DNA of 36,109 bases from Pseudomonadota bacterium (GTDB lineage Bacteria > Tectomicrobia > Entotheonellia > Entotheonellales > Entotheonellaceae). Position 1 is the stretch's first letter; every line of letters begins with the position of its first letter. The notes under the pieces are model-generated. The model saw only the letters and a program-made list of their open reading frames with translations. It was not told the origin of the DNA and made no database searches. This document shows, in pieces, positions 1 to 8,595 of the stretch. The DNA lies in contig SXND01000037.1 in assembly GCA_005777235.1 (NCBI GenBank), forward strand, positions 1 to 36,109, in the 5' to 3' direction. The position numbers and the translations under genes were made by a program.

Positions 1-39
<39 letters not shown>

Positions 40-66
40 GAAAACGGTGGGCAGAAACAATAGGAG

Positions 67-97
67 AGTATACTAACGCAGAATGCCAGAATGTCAA
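67..97 (-). promoter_or_regulatory. sigma70-type promoter for tRNA-Phe
   Basis: On the minus strand a perfect -35 TTGACA (97-92) is followed by TAGTAT (75-70) after 16 nt, or TATACT (72-67) after 19 nt. Both -10 candidates are good, and they lie about 30 nt before the tRNA 5' end. A near-consensus promoter is usual for tRNA genes. The position and match are seen directly; activity is inferred. Confidence 0.65.
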
Positions 98-108
98 GAA
101 TTTTATCT

Positions 109-126
109 GCTCCCCAGCCGGGGAGC
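109..126 (-). terminator. GC-rich hairpin between selenoprotein gene and tRNA-Phe
   Basis: A perfect 7-bp stem (GCTCCCC/GGGGAGC) with a 4-nt loop sits 40 nt after the selenoprotein stop codon and just before the tRNA promoter. The position fits a transcription terminator for the minus-strand gene. However, the hairpin is followed on that strand by AGATAAAATTC, not by a run of T, so it would be a poor intrinsic terminator. Confidence 0.3.
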
Positions 127-165
127 GCTGGGCCGGAGACCGCAGCATGCGGGGACGATCACCGC

Positions 166-396
166 TTAGCCCCGCTGCGCCCGGTCAATAGCCGCCAGAA
201 TCTCGTCCTCTTCAGGAAAGCGAAACTGCTGGAGTTTCGAGAAAACCAGTGTGCCATCTATACTTACTTCAAAGGCACCACCGCTCCCTTCAATGAGTCG
301 AGCGTTAATATTATATTTCTCTTTGATCGCGTTCTGCAAACTTGCAGCGTCTGGAAGGTAGAATCACTCAATACAGTATTCAATAGTAATATCCAT
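166..396 (-). CDS. Rdx/SelW-like selenoprotein (Sec encoded by TGA)
   Basis: This 76-residue protein begins MDITIEYC and has an in-frame TGA as codon 11 (366-364), giving the motif C8-I-E-U11. That is the CxxU redox motif of the thioredoxin-like Rdx family (SelW/SelT/SelH). Downstream of the TGA the reading frame continues with family-like features: GSGGAFEV near residues 37-44, DGTLVFSK near 47-54, FRFPEEDEI near 58-66, then TAA at 168-166. If TGA were a stop, only 10 residues would be made and the family-like remainder would be unexplained. The start is supported by AGGAGG five to seven bases upstream and by a TTGACG-17 nt-TAGAAT promoter. A hairpin fitting the bacterial SECIS rules follows the TGA. 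The protein is probably a small cytosolic thiol/selenol redox protein; its partner is unknown. The gene lies downstream of lpd on the same strand. Whether the host has SelA, SelB, SelC and SelD cannot be seen here. Confidence 0.88.
334..366 (-). promoter_or_regulatory. Candidate bacterial SECIS element after the Sec TGA
   Basis: After the TGA (366-364) come 16 nt and then a perfect hairpin at 347-334: CTGCA, loop AGTT, TGCAG (an A-T pair could tighten the loop). The apical loop starts 21 nt after the TGA and has G as its second base. Bacterial SECIS hairpins that bind SelB lie within the coding region roughly 16-37 nt after the UGA and have a small loop with an early G, so this fits. The hairpin is seen; SelB binding is inferred. 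Confidence 0.6.
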
Positions 397-444
397 AGTT
401 ACCCTCCTAAGAGACTAAGCGTTTGGAACCACGTTGTTTGCGCC

Positions 445-473
445 ATTCTAGCCATTTTCCAGCGCATCGTCAA
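445..473 (-). promoter_or_regulatory. sigma70-type promoter for the selenoprotein gene
   Basis: On the minus strand TTGACG (473-468), a 17-nt spacer and TAGAAT (450-445) make a near-consensus promoter in the gap between lpd and the selenoprotein gene. It leaves a leader of about 40 nt before the ATG at 396. This suggests the selenoprotein can be transcribed separately from the aor-aceE-aceF-lpd operon upstream. Confidence 0.6.
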
Positions 474-484
474 GCCACCGGAGA

Positions 485-1924
485 CTAGGAGCCAGCTTGC
501 TGCCGCCTGGGGCGGTAGACGTGCGTACTGTGGCCGAAAAACACCTCAGCGGCCTCCATCAGGGTCTCGGACAGTGTCGGATGCGGATGGATGGAGAGCG
601 CGAGGTCAGAGGCCGAGGCCGCCATCTCCACAGCCACCACCCCCTCGGCGATCAGCTCACCGGCTCCACTACCCACAATGCCCACACCCAGGATGCGCTC
701 CGTGGTTGGGTCCAGGATGAGTTTGGTGACACCGTCTGGACGATCCAGAGTCAAGGCGCGCCCCGAAGCGCCCCAGCGAAAGCTCGCCACCTCAATCGTC
801 CGTCCCTCCTGTTGGGCTTGTGTCTCCGTCAGACCACACCAGGCAATTTCTGGATCGGTGAACACCACCGCAGGGATGGCATACGGTGCAAACGTCGCTT
901 TCTGTCCCGCCAGAGCCTGCACGGCCACGCGGCCCTCGTGGGCGGCTTTATGGGCCAGCATGGGCTCGCCAGCCACGTCACCAATGGCATAGATCGTCGG
1001 CTCCGCCGTACGTCGCTGCGCATCCACCGTAATAAAGCCGCGTGGATTGATCTCGACACGCGTGTGCTCCAGGCCCAGCCCCTGGCTATTGGGGCGACGT
1101 CCGACGGCAATCAGCACATGGTCGAAGACTTGTTCCGGCTCGTGCACCTCCGGCCCCTCAAAGGTGACACGGATGCCCTGCGGCTCTGGGCGCATGGCCA
1201 CGACCGTGGTCGTGAGCATGATGGCGGTCAGTGAGTGCTGCAGGCGTGCACTCAAGGGTCGCACCAAATCGCGGTCGACGCCGGGGAGGAGCCCGGCGGT
1301 CATCTCCACGACTGAGACTTTGCTACCCAGGGCGGCATAGGCGGAGCCGAGTTCCAGGCCAATATAGCCACCACCAATGACCAGCAGGGTGGGTGGAATG
1401 CTCGGCAGCTCCAGGGCCGTGGTCGAATCGAGCACACGTGGCGAGTCGCAGGTCAGGTGCGGGAGCGTGGTTGGGCGTGAGCCGGTGGCGACAATGGCAT
1501 GAGCAAAGGACAGGCGCTGTTCTGCGCCATGGAGGGGCTGCACACGCAGCGTTGTGGCATCCAGGAACGTGGCCCGACCCTGGATGAAAGTGACCCCACG
1601 CTGGGTGGCCAAGCTCCCCAAGCCGCTGGTGAGCTTCTGCACCACGCCATCTTTCCAGCTGCGGAGTTGCGCCACGTCGATGGTAGGGGCACCAAACGTC
1701 ACCCCCCAGCGTGTCGCCTGACGCGCCTCTTCAAGCACTTTGGCCACATGGAGTAGCGCTTTGGAGGGAATGCAGCCGCGATACAGGCAGACCCCACCGG
1801 GATGTGGTTCCTGGTCGATCAGGGTCACTTGCATGCCAAGGTCCGCGGCGAGAAAGGTGGCGGCGTAACCGCCTGGGCCACCCCCAATGACGGCGAGTTG
1901 GGTGGATGATGTGGTATCTGGCAT
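485..1924 (-). CDS. lpd: Dihydrolipoamide dehydrogenase (E3 of pyruvate dehydrogenase)
   Basis: This 479-residue FAD flavoprotein reoxidises the dihydrolipoyl groups of E2 and passes electrons to NAD+. Visible features are the FAD-binding GGGPGG at residues 14-19, the redox-active disulfide C46-LYRG-C51 followed by IPSK, a second Rossmann motif (VIGGGYIGLELG) near residue 185 for NAD+, the AIGDVAGEPMLAHKA segment, and the C-terminal HPHPTLSE motif with the catalytic His448-Glu453 pair. Length and motifs are normal for the family. GVC replaces the commoner GTC before the first active-site cysteine, which is a mild variation. The start codon lies 6 nt after the aceF stop, with GAGG just ahead, so it is translated as the last gene of the PDH operon. 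Confidence 0.96.
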   Translation of the reverse strand: MPDTTSSTQLAVIGGGPGGYAATFLAADLGMQVTLIDQEPHPGGVCLYRGCIPSKALLHVAKVLEEARQATRWGVTFGAPTIDVAQLRSWKDGVVQKLTSGLGSLATQRGVTFIQGRATFLDATTLRVQPLHGAEQRLSFAHAIVATGSRPTTLPHLTCDSPRVLDSTTALELPSIPPTLLVIGGGYIGLELGSAYAALGSKVSVVEMTAGLLPGVDRDLVRPLSARLQHSLTAIMLTTTVVAMRPEPQGIRVTFEGPEVHEPEQVFDHVLIAVGRRPNSQGLGLEHTRVEINPRGFITVDAQRRTAEPTIYAIGDVAGEPMLAHKAAHEGRVAVQALAGQKATFAPYAIPAVVFTDPEIAWCGLTETQAQQEGRTIEVASFRWGASGRALTLDRPDGVTKLILDPTTERILGVGIVGSGAGELIAEGVVAVEMAASASDLALSIHPHPTLSETLMEAAEVFFGHSTHVYRPRRQQAGS

Positions 1925-1930
1925 AGCGCC

Positions 1931-3220
1931 TCAGCCCTCCAGAGCCAGTAAGAATGGCTGTTGCAGGGCCTCAACCACCCAGCGCACAAAGCGTATCGCG
2001 TCGGCCCCATCAACGAGACGGTGGTCGTAGGACAAGGCCAGCGGTAACATCAAGCGCGGGGTAAATTGTCCGCTTGCCTTATCGTACACTGGTTCCATAC
2101 TGCTGCGTGCCAGGCCGAGGATAGCGACCTCGGGGGCGTTGATGATGGGCGTAAAGTTGGTGCCGCCAATCCCCCCGAGATTCGTGACTGTGAAGGTGCC
2201 ACCCTGCATTTCTTCCAACGTGGTCTTCCGATTCTTCGCACGCTCGGCGAGTTGAGTCAGCTCCACAGACAGGGCAAGGATATTTTTTTGGTCCACATCT
2301 CGGATGACGGGCACCAGCAGCCCACGGTCTGTATCCACCGCCACCCCAATATGGTAATACTGTTTATAGATGACCTCGTGCGTGGTCATATCCACGCTGG
2401 CATTCAATTGCGGGAAGCGCTTGAGGGCTGCTGCGAGCACTTTAATGACCATGGCCGTGATGGTCAGTCGTCCGCCAGCGGGTTGTACACGTTGTTTGTC
2501 ATACTGTTGGCGTAGGGCTTCGACCTCCGTAATGTCCGCCTTATCAAACTGCGTCACGTGCGGGATGGTGAGCCAGGACTGTGTCATGCGTGCGGCAGTA
2601 GTACGGCGGACATTGCTCATGGGCTCGCGCCGCACCCCACCCCAGCGGCTGAAATCAGGCAGGGTGAGTGCCGGTAGCATCCCAAGCGCTTGGGGTAACT
2701 CTGGCCTGGCCTGCCGGTCGCGGGCATAGCGCTTTACATCGTCGAGCGCAATGCGCCCGCCGGGACCAGACCCTGGCACCTGGTTGATATCCACACCAAT
2801 TTCCCGTGCCAGGAGTCGGACGGACGGGGCCGCCGGAGCAGCCAGCCGTGGGGAAACAGACGGAGCCTGCGCTGGACTCGGTAGGGCCATGGAGACCGCC
2901 ACGGCAGGGGCAGGCGTGGGTGTCACCGGCGTGGGTGTCACCGGCGTTGACCGCTCTGCACGTCCCGGAGCTGCTACGGCATCTGCTTCGAGGGTCAGCA
3001 AGTGTTGCCCGACCGTGATCTTCTCGCTGGCCTGCACATGAATAGCCTGGACGGTACCGCTCACGGGTGCTGGCACCTCAATCACCGCCTTGTCCGTCTC
3101 CAGCTCAAGCACGGTTTGCTCAGCGTTGATGTGCTCCCCCACCGCCACCAGGATATGCACCACCTCGCCGCCTTCTATCCCCTCCCCAATCTCCGGGAGC
3201 ACACACGTGAACGTCGCCAT
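1931..3220 (-). CDS. aceF: Pyruvate dehydrogenase E2, dihydrolipoamide acetyltransferase
   Basis: This 429-residue protein transfers the acetyl group from E1 to CoA. Domain order is an N-terminal lipoyl domain with the lipoylated lysine in ETDKA (K44), a flexible linker rich in Ala, Pro, Val and Thr with a short VTPTP duplication (about residues 80-120), a peripheral subunit-binding domain (RLLAREIGVDINQVPGSGPG, about 135-165), and a catalytic acyltransferase domain ending in SYDHRLVDGAD with H400 and D404. There is only one lipoyl domain, whereas enterobacterial AceF has three. AAAGGAAAGG lies just upstream of the ATG, and the gap after aceE is 18 nt. The pairing with a homodimeric E1 marks it as the pyruvate rather than the 2-oxoglutarate enzyme. 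Confidence 0.95.
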   Translation of the reverse strand: MATFTCVLPEIGEGIEGGEVVHILVAVGEHINAEQTVLELETDKAVIEVPAPVSGTVQAIHVQASEKITVGQHLLTLEADAVAAPGRAERSTPVTPTPVTPTPAPAVAVSMALPSPAQAPSVSPRLAAPAAPSVRLLAREIGVDINQVPGSGPGGRIALDDVKRYARDRQARPELPQALGMLPALTLPDFSRWGGVRREPMSNVRRTTAARMTQSWLTIPHVTQFDKADITEVEALRQQYDKQRVQPAGGRLTITAMVIKVLAAALKRFPQLNASVDMTTHEVIYKQYYHIGVAVDTDRGLLVPVIRDVDQKNILALSVELTQLAERAKNRKTTLEEMQGGTFTVTNLGGIGGTNFTPIINAPEVAILGLARSSMEPVYDKASGQFTPRLMLPLALSYDHRLVDGADAIRFVRWVVEALQQPFLLALEG

Positions 3221-3238
3221 TGCGCCTTTCCTTTGGCT

Positions 3239-5923
3239 CTACCCTCGCATGGGGTTGACTTTGTCCGGACGAATCTCCAATGCGCGCATGGCCTGTTGCA
3301 CGACGGCCGGCGGTAGGCCAGCTTCCCGCGTCAAAGCGCTCAGTGCGGCAAACGTAATATGGCGCGCATCCACTTCAAAGAAATCCCGCAGCGCCCGTCG
3401 GCCCTCGCTGCGTCCGAAACCATCTGTCCCTAACGATAGCAGCGGGCGCGGGAACCAGCGCGCCACCGAATCTGGCAAGGTTTTGACATAGTCAGAGGCC
3501 GCCACGAAGACGCCAGGGGCATCCGCCAGGCATTGGCTCACATAGCTGCGCCGTGGTGGTTCGAGTGGGTGAAACATGTTCCAACGTTCAGTGTCCAGCC
3601 CATTCTGCTGCAAGGCTTTATAGCTCGTAATACTCCAGACATCCGCCGCGACGTTGTAGTCAGCCAGGAGGGCTTGGGCCTGGAGCACTTCCTGCATGAT
3701 CGCCCCACTGCCAAAGAGCTGCGCCCGCCACGGCGTGCCGGTCAGTTCCGAGGCTTTGTACTTATACATGCCCTGGAGGATGCCCTCGGTGACCTCCCCG
3801 TTGCCCGGCATGGGCGGCATCGTATAATTCTGATTCCCCACCGTCAGATAGTAAAACACATTTTCTTGCTCGACATACATGCGTCGGATACCATCTTGGA
3901 TGATGACAGCCAGCTCATAGGCAAAGGCCGGGTCATAGGCACGCAGGGTCGGCACCGGATAGGCCAGCAAGTGACTATGGCCGTCCTGATGCTGCAGCCC
4001 TTCCCCAGCCAGCGTGGTACGGCCGGAGGTCGCCCCGAGCAGAAAACCGCGGCAGCGCATGTCGGCGGCAGCCCAGATCATATCGCCAATGCGCTGTAAG
4101 CCAAACATCGAGTAGTAGATGAAGAAGGGGATGGTGTTCACGCCATGGGTGGCATAGGCAGTACCCGCAGCAATAAAGGAGCCCATGGACCCCGCTTCGG
4201 TGATGCCTTCCTCCAGCAGTTGACCGTCCTTTGCCTCTCTGTAGGATGCCAACGTGCCGCTATCGACGGGTTCGTACAACTGGCCGACATGCGAATAGAT
4301 GCCGCACTGCCGAAAGAGCGCTTCCATCCCAAAGGTGCGTGCTTCGTCCGGCACGATGGGCACGACAAGCTTGCCAAGGTCTTTGTCACGCAAGAGTTTG
4401 GTGAGAATGCGCACAAAGGCCATGGTCGTCGAGATCGTCCGCACCCCACTGCCCTGCGCAAATTCCTCAAATAACTGCCCCGAGAGGGGAGGCAGCGGCG
4501 GCGCCGTGACGCTCCGGCTGGGGACATAGCCGCCGAGGCGTTGCCGCTGGGCGTGCAGATATTGGATGTCTGGGCTTTCATCGGGAGGCCGGTAAAAGGG
4601 CGCATCATCCAGATCAGCATCCGAGATCGGGAGCCCAAAACGCGCCCGAAATTCCAGCAGCTCCTCATGGTCAAGCGTCTTGTGCTTATGGGTGATATTA
4701 CGACCTTCGGCAGCGCTGAGACCATAGCCCTTAATGGTTTTGGTAAGAATGACCGTCGGCGCGCCCTGATGCTCCACTGCGGCTTTGTAGGCCGCATAGA
4801 CTTTTTCCGGGTCGTGCCCGCCACGCCGCATCCGGCGCAATTGCTCATCGGAGAGGGGGCTCAGCAGGTCGAGTAAGCGCGGATCACCGGCACACAAGCA
4901 CTCGCGGATATAGCTGCCCTCCGCCACCGTATATTTCTGATATTCGCCATCGACGATCTCTCCCAGGCGTTTCACGAGGATCTGCTCGTGATCGCGGGCT
5001 AGGATGGGATCCCAATCACTGCCCCACAGCACCTTGATAACGTTCCACCCAGCGCCGCGGAAGACGGCTTCCAGCTCCTGGATAATTTTGCCGTTGCCCC
5101 GCACCGGGCCATCTAGGCGTTGCAGGTTACAGTTGATCACAAAAATTAAATTCTCCAGGCGTTCCCGCGCCGCCAAGCTGATAGCCCCCAGGGACTCGGG
5201 CTCATCACTTTCGCCGTCACCCATGAACACCCACACTTTGGCGGCCGGATCGTGCGAGAGAAGGCCACGATCTTCCAGATAGCGGTTAAAGCGCGCCTGA
5301 TAGATGCCCATGAGCGGGCCTAAGCCCATGGACACGGTGGGAAACTCCCAAAAATCTGGCATGAGCCAGGGATGCGGATAGGACGATAAGCCGCCCCCTG
5401 GTTCCAGTTCATTGCGAAAATTTTCGAGTTGTGTTTGGGTCAGGCGTCCTTCCAGAAAAGCGCGGGCGTACATTCCTGGCGCCGCATGCCCTTGAAAATA
5501 CACTTGATCGCCACGTTGCCCAGCGCCTTTGCCATGGATGAAGTGATTCAGCGCCACCTCGTACAGCGTCGCGGCGGAGGCGTAGGTCGAGATGTGCCCC
5601 CCCGTGTCGCTATCTGCCCGATTCGCACGGACCACCATGGCCATGGCATTCCAGCGCACCATACTTTTCAGCCGCCGTTCAATCTCGCGATTCCCCGGAA
5701 ACGGCGGTTGTTGGTCAGCGGGAATGGTGTTGATATAGGGCGTATTGGCAGTAAACGGCAACTGCACACCCTCGTGCTGGGCGTGCAGTTGGAGGTGTTG
5801 CAGTAAGCGCGTCACGCGCTCTGGGCTGCCGTGCTGCAACACATGATCCAGCGACGCAAGCCATTCCTGCATTTCAATGGCTTCTACATGAGCCTCCACT
5901 TCTGACGCATTGCTGTCACTCAT
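3239..5923 (-). CDS. aceE: Pyruvate dehydrogenase E1, homodimeric type
   Basis: This is the thiamine-diphosphate enzyme that decarboxylates pyruvate and acetylates the E2 lipoyl group. From ATG 5923 it is 894 residues, the normal size for the single-chain AceE family. It shows the ThDP motif (MGDGESDEPES through FVINCNLQRLDGP), the family-typical RGGHDPEKVYAAYKAA and VPDEARTFGMEALFRQ segments, and a C-terminal LGTDGFGRSEGRRALRDFFEVD-type region. An earlier ATG at 5935 and a GTG at 5929 are also in frame. The 5935 start has its ribosome site touching the codon, so 5929 or 5923 is more likely. The gene follows the AOR gene by about 30 nt and precedes aceF, giving a four-gene operon. Confidence 0.95.
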   Translation of the reverse strand: MSDSNASEVEAHVEAIEMQEWLASLDHVLQHGSPERVTRLLQHLQLHAQHEGVQLPFTANTPYINTIPADQQPPFPGNREIERRLKSMVRWNAMAMVVRANRADSDTGGHISTYASAATLYEVALNHFIHGKGAGQRGDQVYFQGHAAPGMYARAFLEGRLTQTQLENFRNELEPGGGLSSYPHPWLMPDFWEFPTVSMGLGPLMGIYQARFNRYLEDRGLLSHDPAAKVWVFMGDGESDEPESLGAISLAARERLENLIFVINCNLQRLDGPVRGNGKIIQELEAVFRGAGWNVIKVLWGSDWDPILARDHEQILVKRLGEIVDGEYQKYTVAEGSYIRECLCAGDPRLLDLLSPLSDEQLRRMRRGGHDPEKVYAAYKAAVEHQGAPTVILTKTIKGYGLSAAEGRNITHKHKTLDHEELLEFRARFGLPISDADLDDAPFYRPPDESPDIQYLHAQRQRLGGYVPSRSVTAPPLPPLSGQLFEEFAQGSGVRTISTTMAFVRILTKLLRDKDLGKLVVPIVPDEARTFGMEALFRQCGIYSHVGQLYEPVDSGTLASYREAKDGQLLEEGITEAGSMGSFIAAGTAYATHGVNTIPFFIYYSMFGLQRIGDMIWAAADMRCRGFLLGATSGRTTLAGEGLQHQDGHSHLLAYPVPTLRAYDPAFAYELAVIIQDGIRRMYVEQENVFYYLTVGNQNYTMPPMPGNGEVTEGILQGMYKYKASELTGTPWRAQLFGSGAIMQEVLQAQALLADYNVAADVWSITSYKALQQNGLDTERWNMFHPLEPPRRSYVSQCLADAPGVFVAASDYVKTLPDSVARWFPRPLLSLGTDGFGRSEGRRALRDFFEVDARHITFAALSALTREAGLPPAVVQQAMRALEIRPDKVNPMRG

Positions 5924-5955
5924 GATCACGCACATCCTTTCCCAGGACAGGAGGG

Positions 5956-7806
5956 CTAGGCCACCGTACGCAGACCATACCGCTCAATCTGAGCATCAAA
6001 CTCCCGAAACACCCGCTCGCGTAGGGTATGCCAGAACTCCGGCGTAATAAAATGCGGCAGTTGCACATGGGGATTGTGCTGGTATGTCCGCTCGGGCAGG
6101 ACGTAGTCGTCGAGGGTGGTCCCTTGTTTGCGTTCGAGTAAGAGGCCGCGCAGATACGTACGCTGCGTGGCGTGCATCATGTCCTCGCTGCTCATGTCCA
6201 CCCCGTACAGATCGCGGAAGGCTGGCGTAATCACGCGGTCGGGCGTGCCGGCAAATTTACACAAACCTATAAGATCGTCCCGAGTGTAATAGATGCCGCG
6301 ATTGACGATAGCGTCCACCCAGTAGTCGAGGTCCGTCTTGCCCTCAAACACCAGCAATAAGAAGGTCCGCATGGCCATGTGCCCGCCGGCCAGGGCAAAT
6401 GGATAGCCCGGGTTGGTTTCCGGCAAATAGGCGGGGAGTTCGAGACCCTTGCAGTGCATAGCATAGGCGGGCTCACCCACCGCATCGGCGAGTTGCTTGA
6501 CTCCCTGTCCTAACGCCGGTACTTCCCCAGCCGCCGCGGCCTTAATCAGGCGACAGGTTCCGGCAAAATCGCCAAAGGCCACCCCATCCAAGATCTGGTG
6601 CTGCGGATGCTGCCGGTTGTAGTCCATCGCATAGCCGAGAGTTACCCCAAGACTGATGGAATCAAAACCCACTTGATCCGCGAGTTCGACGAGTTCTAAG
6701 GCTTCCAACGGTTCGTAAATGCCCAGGTTGATGGTCAACAGATCGAGGGGCTCATAATCAAACTTGGTGAAAAATTTGCCGGCCTTACGCCGCCCGTTCT
6801 CTTCTGCCACCTCGTAGATATTCTTATGGCAGGCGATGCCGCACTGGAAGCACGATTCATCTTTCACGAGGAAGGGCCCTTCCATGGTGGCGCGGTAGAG
6901 GGACGATGGTCGGTCGTCGCCCTGCGGCCAGAAGTTCATTTCTGGCAGAGCGCCCACGGGATGCAGTCCGGCCACGTTCCGCCAGGTGCCCCCAGCGCCA
7001 TTACCCTTCTTGGGGTCGCGATAATTGCGTGAGCCTTCCCCTCGGCTAATTTCTTTGTTCGCTGCCAGGAGGGCGGGCGCTAACTTGCCACGCTTGGGAA
7101 TCGGCGCCTGCGCCACCACGGCCAGCAGGTTTTTCGAGCCCATCACGCTGCCCATACCACCACGACCCGCAAAACGGGGTTTGCACTCACGGCTCTCAAT
7201 CTCATTGCCGGTGCTACAGGCAATTGCCGCATAGAAATTCTGCTGCCAATGCTCTCCAGCCGGTCCCAGGGCCGCCACATGCGACCCAGGATGACGGTCG
7301 CTCAAGGCGAGAATTTTGTCATGGGTGGTCGTGCCGACGAGATCCCCGGCATCCTCCAGGGACATCTGGAGGGTGTCACCGTCCTTGTGGAGCAGCAGAT
7401 AGACTGGCCGGTCAGCGCGGCCGACGAACACCGCCTCGTCGATCCCGGCGGACAAGAGGCGCGTGCCAAAGTCGCCCGATGCAGTGGACCACATGGCTAA
7501 GGGGCGGCCATTCCGCGCCACTTTGAGCGGACTGTAGGCCGAGAAAAACGTCCGCAGTCCAGTCATCATTTCCGTGCCGGAAAAGACGCCGAGATTCATC
7601 ACAAGCGGCGCGGCGGGTGCAAAGGGATCGGCCACATCATAGGCCCCGAGCAGCTTGAAAGCGCGTCCAATCCCCCCAAGAAAATCTTCGAGATCTTGGC
7701 AGGGCAATTCCGTGGATTGTATCGTACTCTGCGCCATATCGATCATGACACGGCGGAAGAGATAATCCGTAGGTCGTTTGCTGTCACTGGTGACTGTGGT
7801 CCACAT
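5956..7806 (-). CDS. aor: Aldehyde:ferredoxin oxidoreductase family (tungsten-pterin) protein
   Basis: Family members oxidise aldehydes to acids with a tungsten bis-pyranopterin cofactor and one [4Fe-4S] cluster, using ferredoxin. This 616-residue protein has the N-terminal pterin domain (DFLGGIGRAFKLL near 41, SPLKVARNG near 92), AGRGGMGSVMGSKNL at 213-226, the cluster cysteines C319, C322 and C326 (CFQCGIAC) and the fourth ligand C516 (DLIGLCKFAG). All four cluster ligands are present and length is normal, so it should be active. The ATG at 7806 keeps the first beta strands of the family and has AAGGGAG 11 nt upstream. It is the first gene of the operon with aceE, aceF and lpd, an unusual partnership. 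The substrate is not known; acetaldehyde or another short aldehyde linked to pyruvate metabolism is a reasonable inference. Confidence 0.93.
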   Translation of the reverse strand: MWTTVTSDSKRPTDYLFRRVMIDMAQSTIQSTELPCQDLEDFLGGIGRAFKLLGAYDVADPFAPAAPLVMNLGVFSGTEMMTGLRTFFSAYSPLKVARNGRPLAMWSTASGDFGTRLLSAGIDEAVFVGRADRPVYLLLHKDGDTLQMSLEDAGDLVGTTTHDKILALSDRHPGSHVAALGPAGEHWQQNFYAAIACSTGNEIESRECKPRFAGRGGMGSVMGSKNLLAVVAQAPIPKRGKLAPALLAANKEISRGEGSRNYRDPKKGNGAGGTWRNVAGLHPVGALPEMNFWPQGDDRPSSLYRATMEGPFLVKDESCFQCGIACHKNIYEVAEENGRRKAGKFFTKFDYEPLDLLTINLGIYEPLEALELVELADQVGFDSISLGVTLGYAMDYNRQHPQHQILDGVAFGDFAGTCRLIKAAAAGEVPALGQGVKQLADAVGEPAYAMHCKGLELPAYLPETNPGYPFALAGGHMAMRTFLLLVFEGKTDLDYWVDAIVNRGIYYTRDDLIGLCKFAGTPDRVITPAFRDLYGVDMSSEDMMHATQRTYLRGLLLERKQGTTLDDYVLPERTYQHNPHVQLPHFITPEFWHTLRERVFREFDAQIERYGLRTVA

Positions 7807-7950
7807 GGTATATCATTCTCCCTTTGCATGAGCCAATGGCCGAGCGTGTCATGCCTGGCCGAGGTGTTGTACTCTATTCTTCATCCCTGCGTCAATATGC
7901 CTTGTGCAGGCCTCGCGAGCTGCGTGGTGTATGCCAGAGGAGACAGCGCG

Positions 7951-8595
7951 ATGCAACAGTCCCCATCCACACGGCGACTTATAGTTCTGCTTATAATTCA
8001 TGTCTTACTGGGGAGCGGCTTTGCACTCGCGCAATCACCGTACATTGGACAGGTGAGCGCTTTGCAAGGGCAGGCAACTGTGCAGCATGCCGGCAATCCA
8101 CAGGCGGAACCCCTGATGCTCCAGCAGCAGGTCTTTCCGCAAGATGTGATCAAGACGCTGGCGGCATCGAAAATTAAACTGCTCCTTATGGACGGCACGG
8201 AATTGAGCCTCGGTGCACAAGGTGTGATGACACTCTCCAAGCTCGTATATGCTCCGCACCAGACGCATCAAGGGATCATCGGGGTGGTGCAAGGCATCTT
8301 CCGTGCTGTGACGCCCAAATTGGTGCCACACACGAATTTTGAAGTGCGGACAGCGACGGCGGTGGCCGCCGTCCGTGGCACCACATGGCTTGGCGAAGTG
8401 ACGGCGCAGTCCACCGCCATTGTGGTGCAGGAGGGGACGGTCGCCGTGACGCACGCCAATCCACGCGTCCGTGGTTCCGCCGTCTTGCAGCCAGGGCAGG
8501 GCACTGATGTGATCGGCCAACGTCCGCCCACCGCCCCCAAGCCCTGGAAGCCGGAACGTATCGCCACACTCCACGCTGCGACGGCGTTTCCGTGA
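7951..8595 (+). CDS. Secreted FecR-domain protein
   Basis: This 214-residue protein has a signal peptide (RRLIVLLIIHVLLGSGFALA, cleavage expected after ALA near residue 27) and then a FecR domain. Visible features are YIGQVSALQGQATV, a hydrophobic DVIKTLAASKIKLLLMDGT segment, FEVRTATAVAAVRGT near 129-143, and VVQEGTVAVTH. The domain is best known from iron-citrate signalling but occurs widely as an extracytoplasmic ligand or sensor module. AGAGGAGA lies 8 nt before the ATG at 7951; the longer upstream reading frame lacks a better start. The stop overlaps the start of the cyclase gene, so the two are translationally coupled and probably form a sensor-effector pair. It is transcribed divergently from the AOR operon. 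Confidence 0.88.
   Translation: MQQSPSTRRLIVLLIIHVLLGSGFALAQSPYIGQVSALQGQATVQHAGNPQAEPLMLQQQVFPQDVIKTLAASKIKLLLMDGTELSLGAQGVMTLSKLVYAPHQTHQGIIGVVQGIFRAVTPKLVPHTNFEVRTATAVAAVRGTTWLGEVTAQSTAIVVQEGTVAVTHANPRVRGSAVLQPGQGTDVIGQRPPTAPKPWKPERIATLHAATAFP

Noticed and set aside
91..720. Plus-strand 209-codon open frame over the selenoprotein and lpd 3' end
   Set aside because: No family similarity and low-complexity Pro/Arg-rich tail. It lies antisense to lpd and to the selenoprotein gene, both of which have clear motifs.
497..1234. Plus-strand 245-codon open frame
   Set aside because: Antisense shadow of lpd, no domain, explained by the high GC content and codon bias of lpd.
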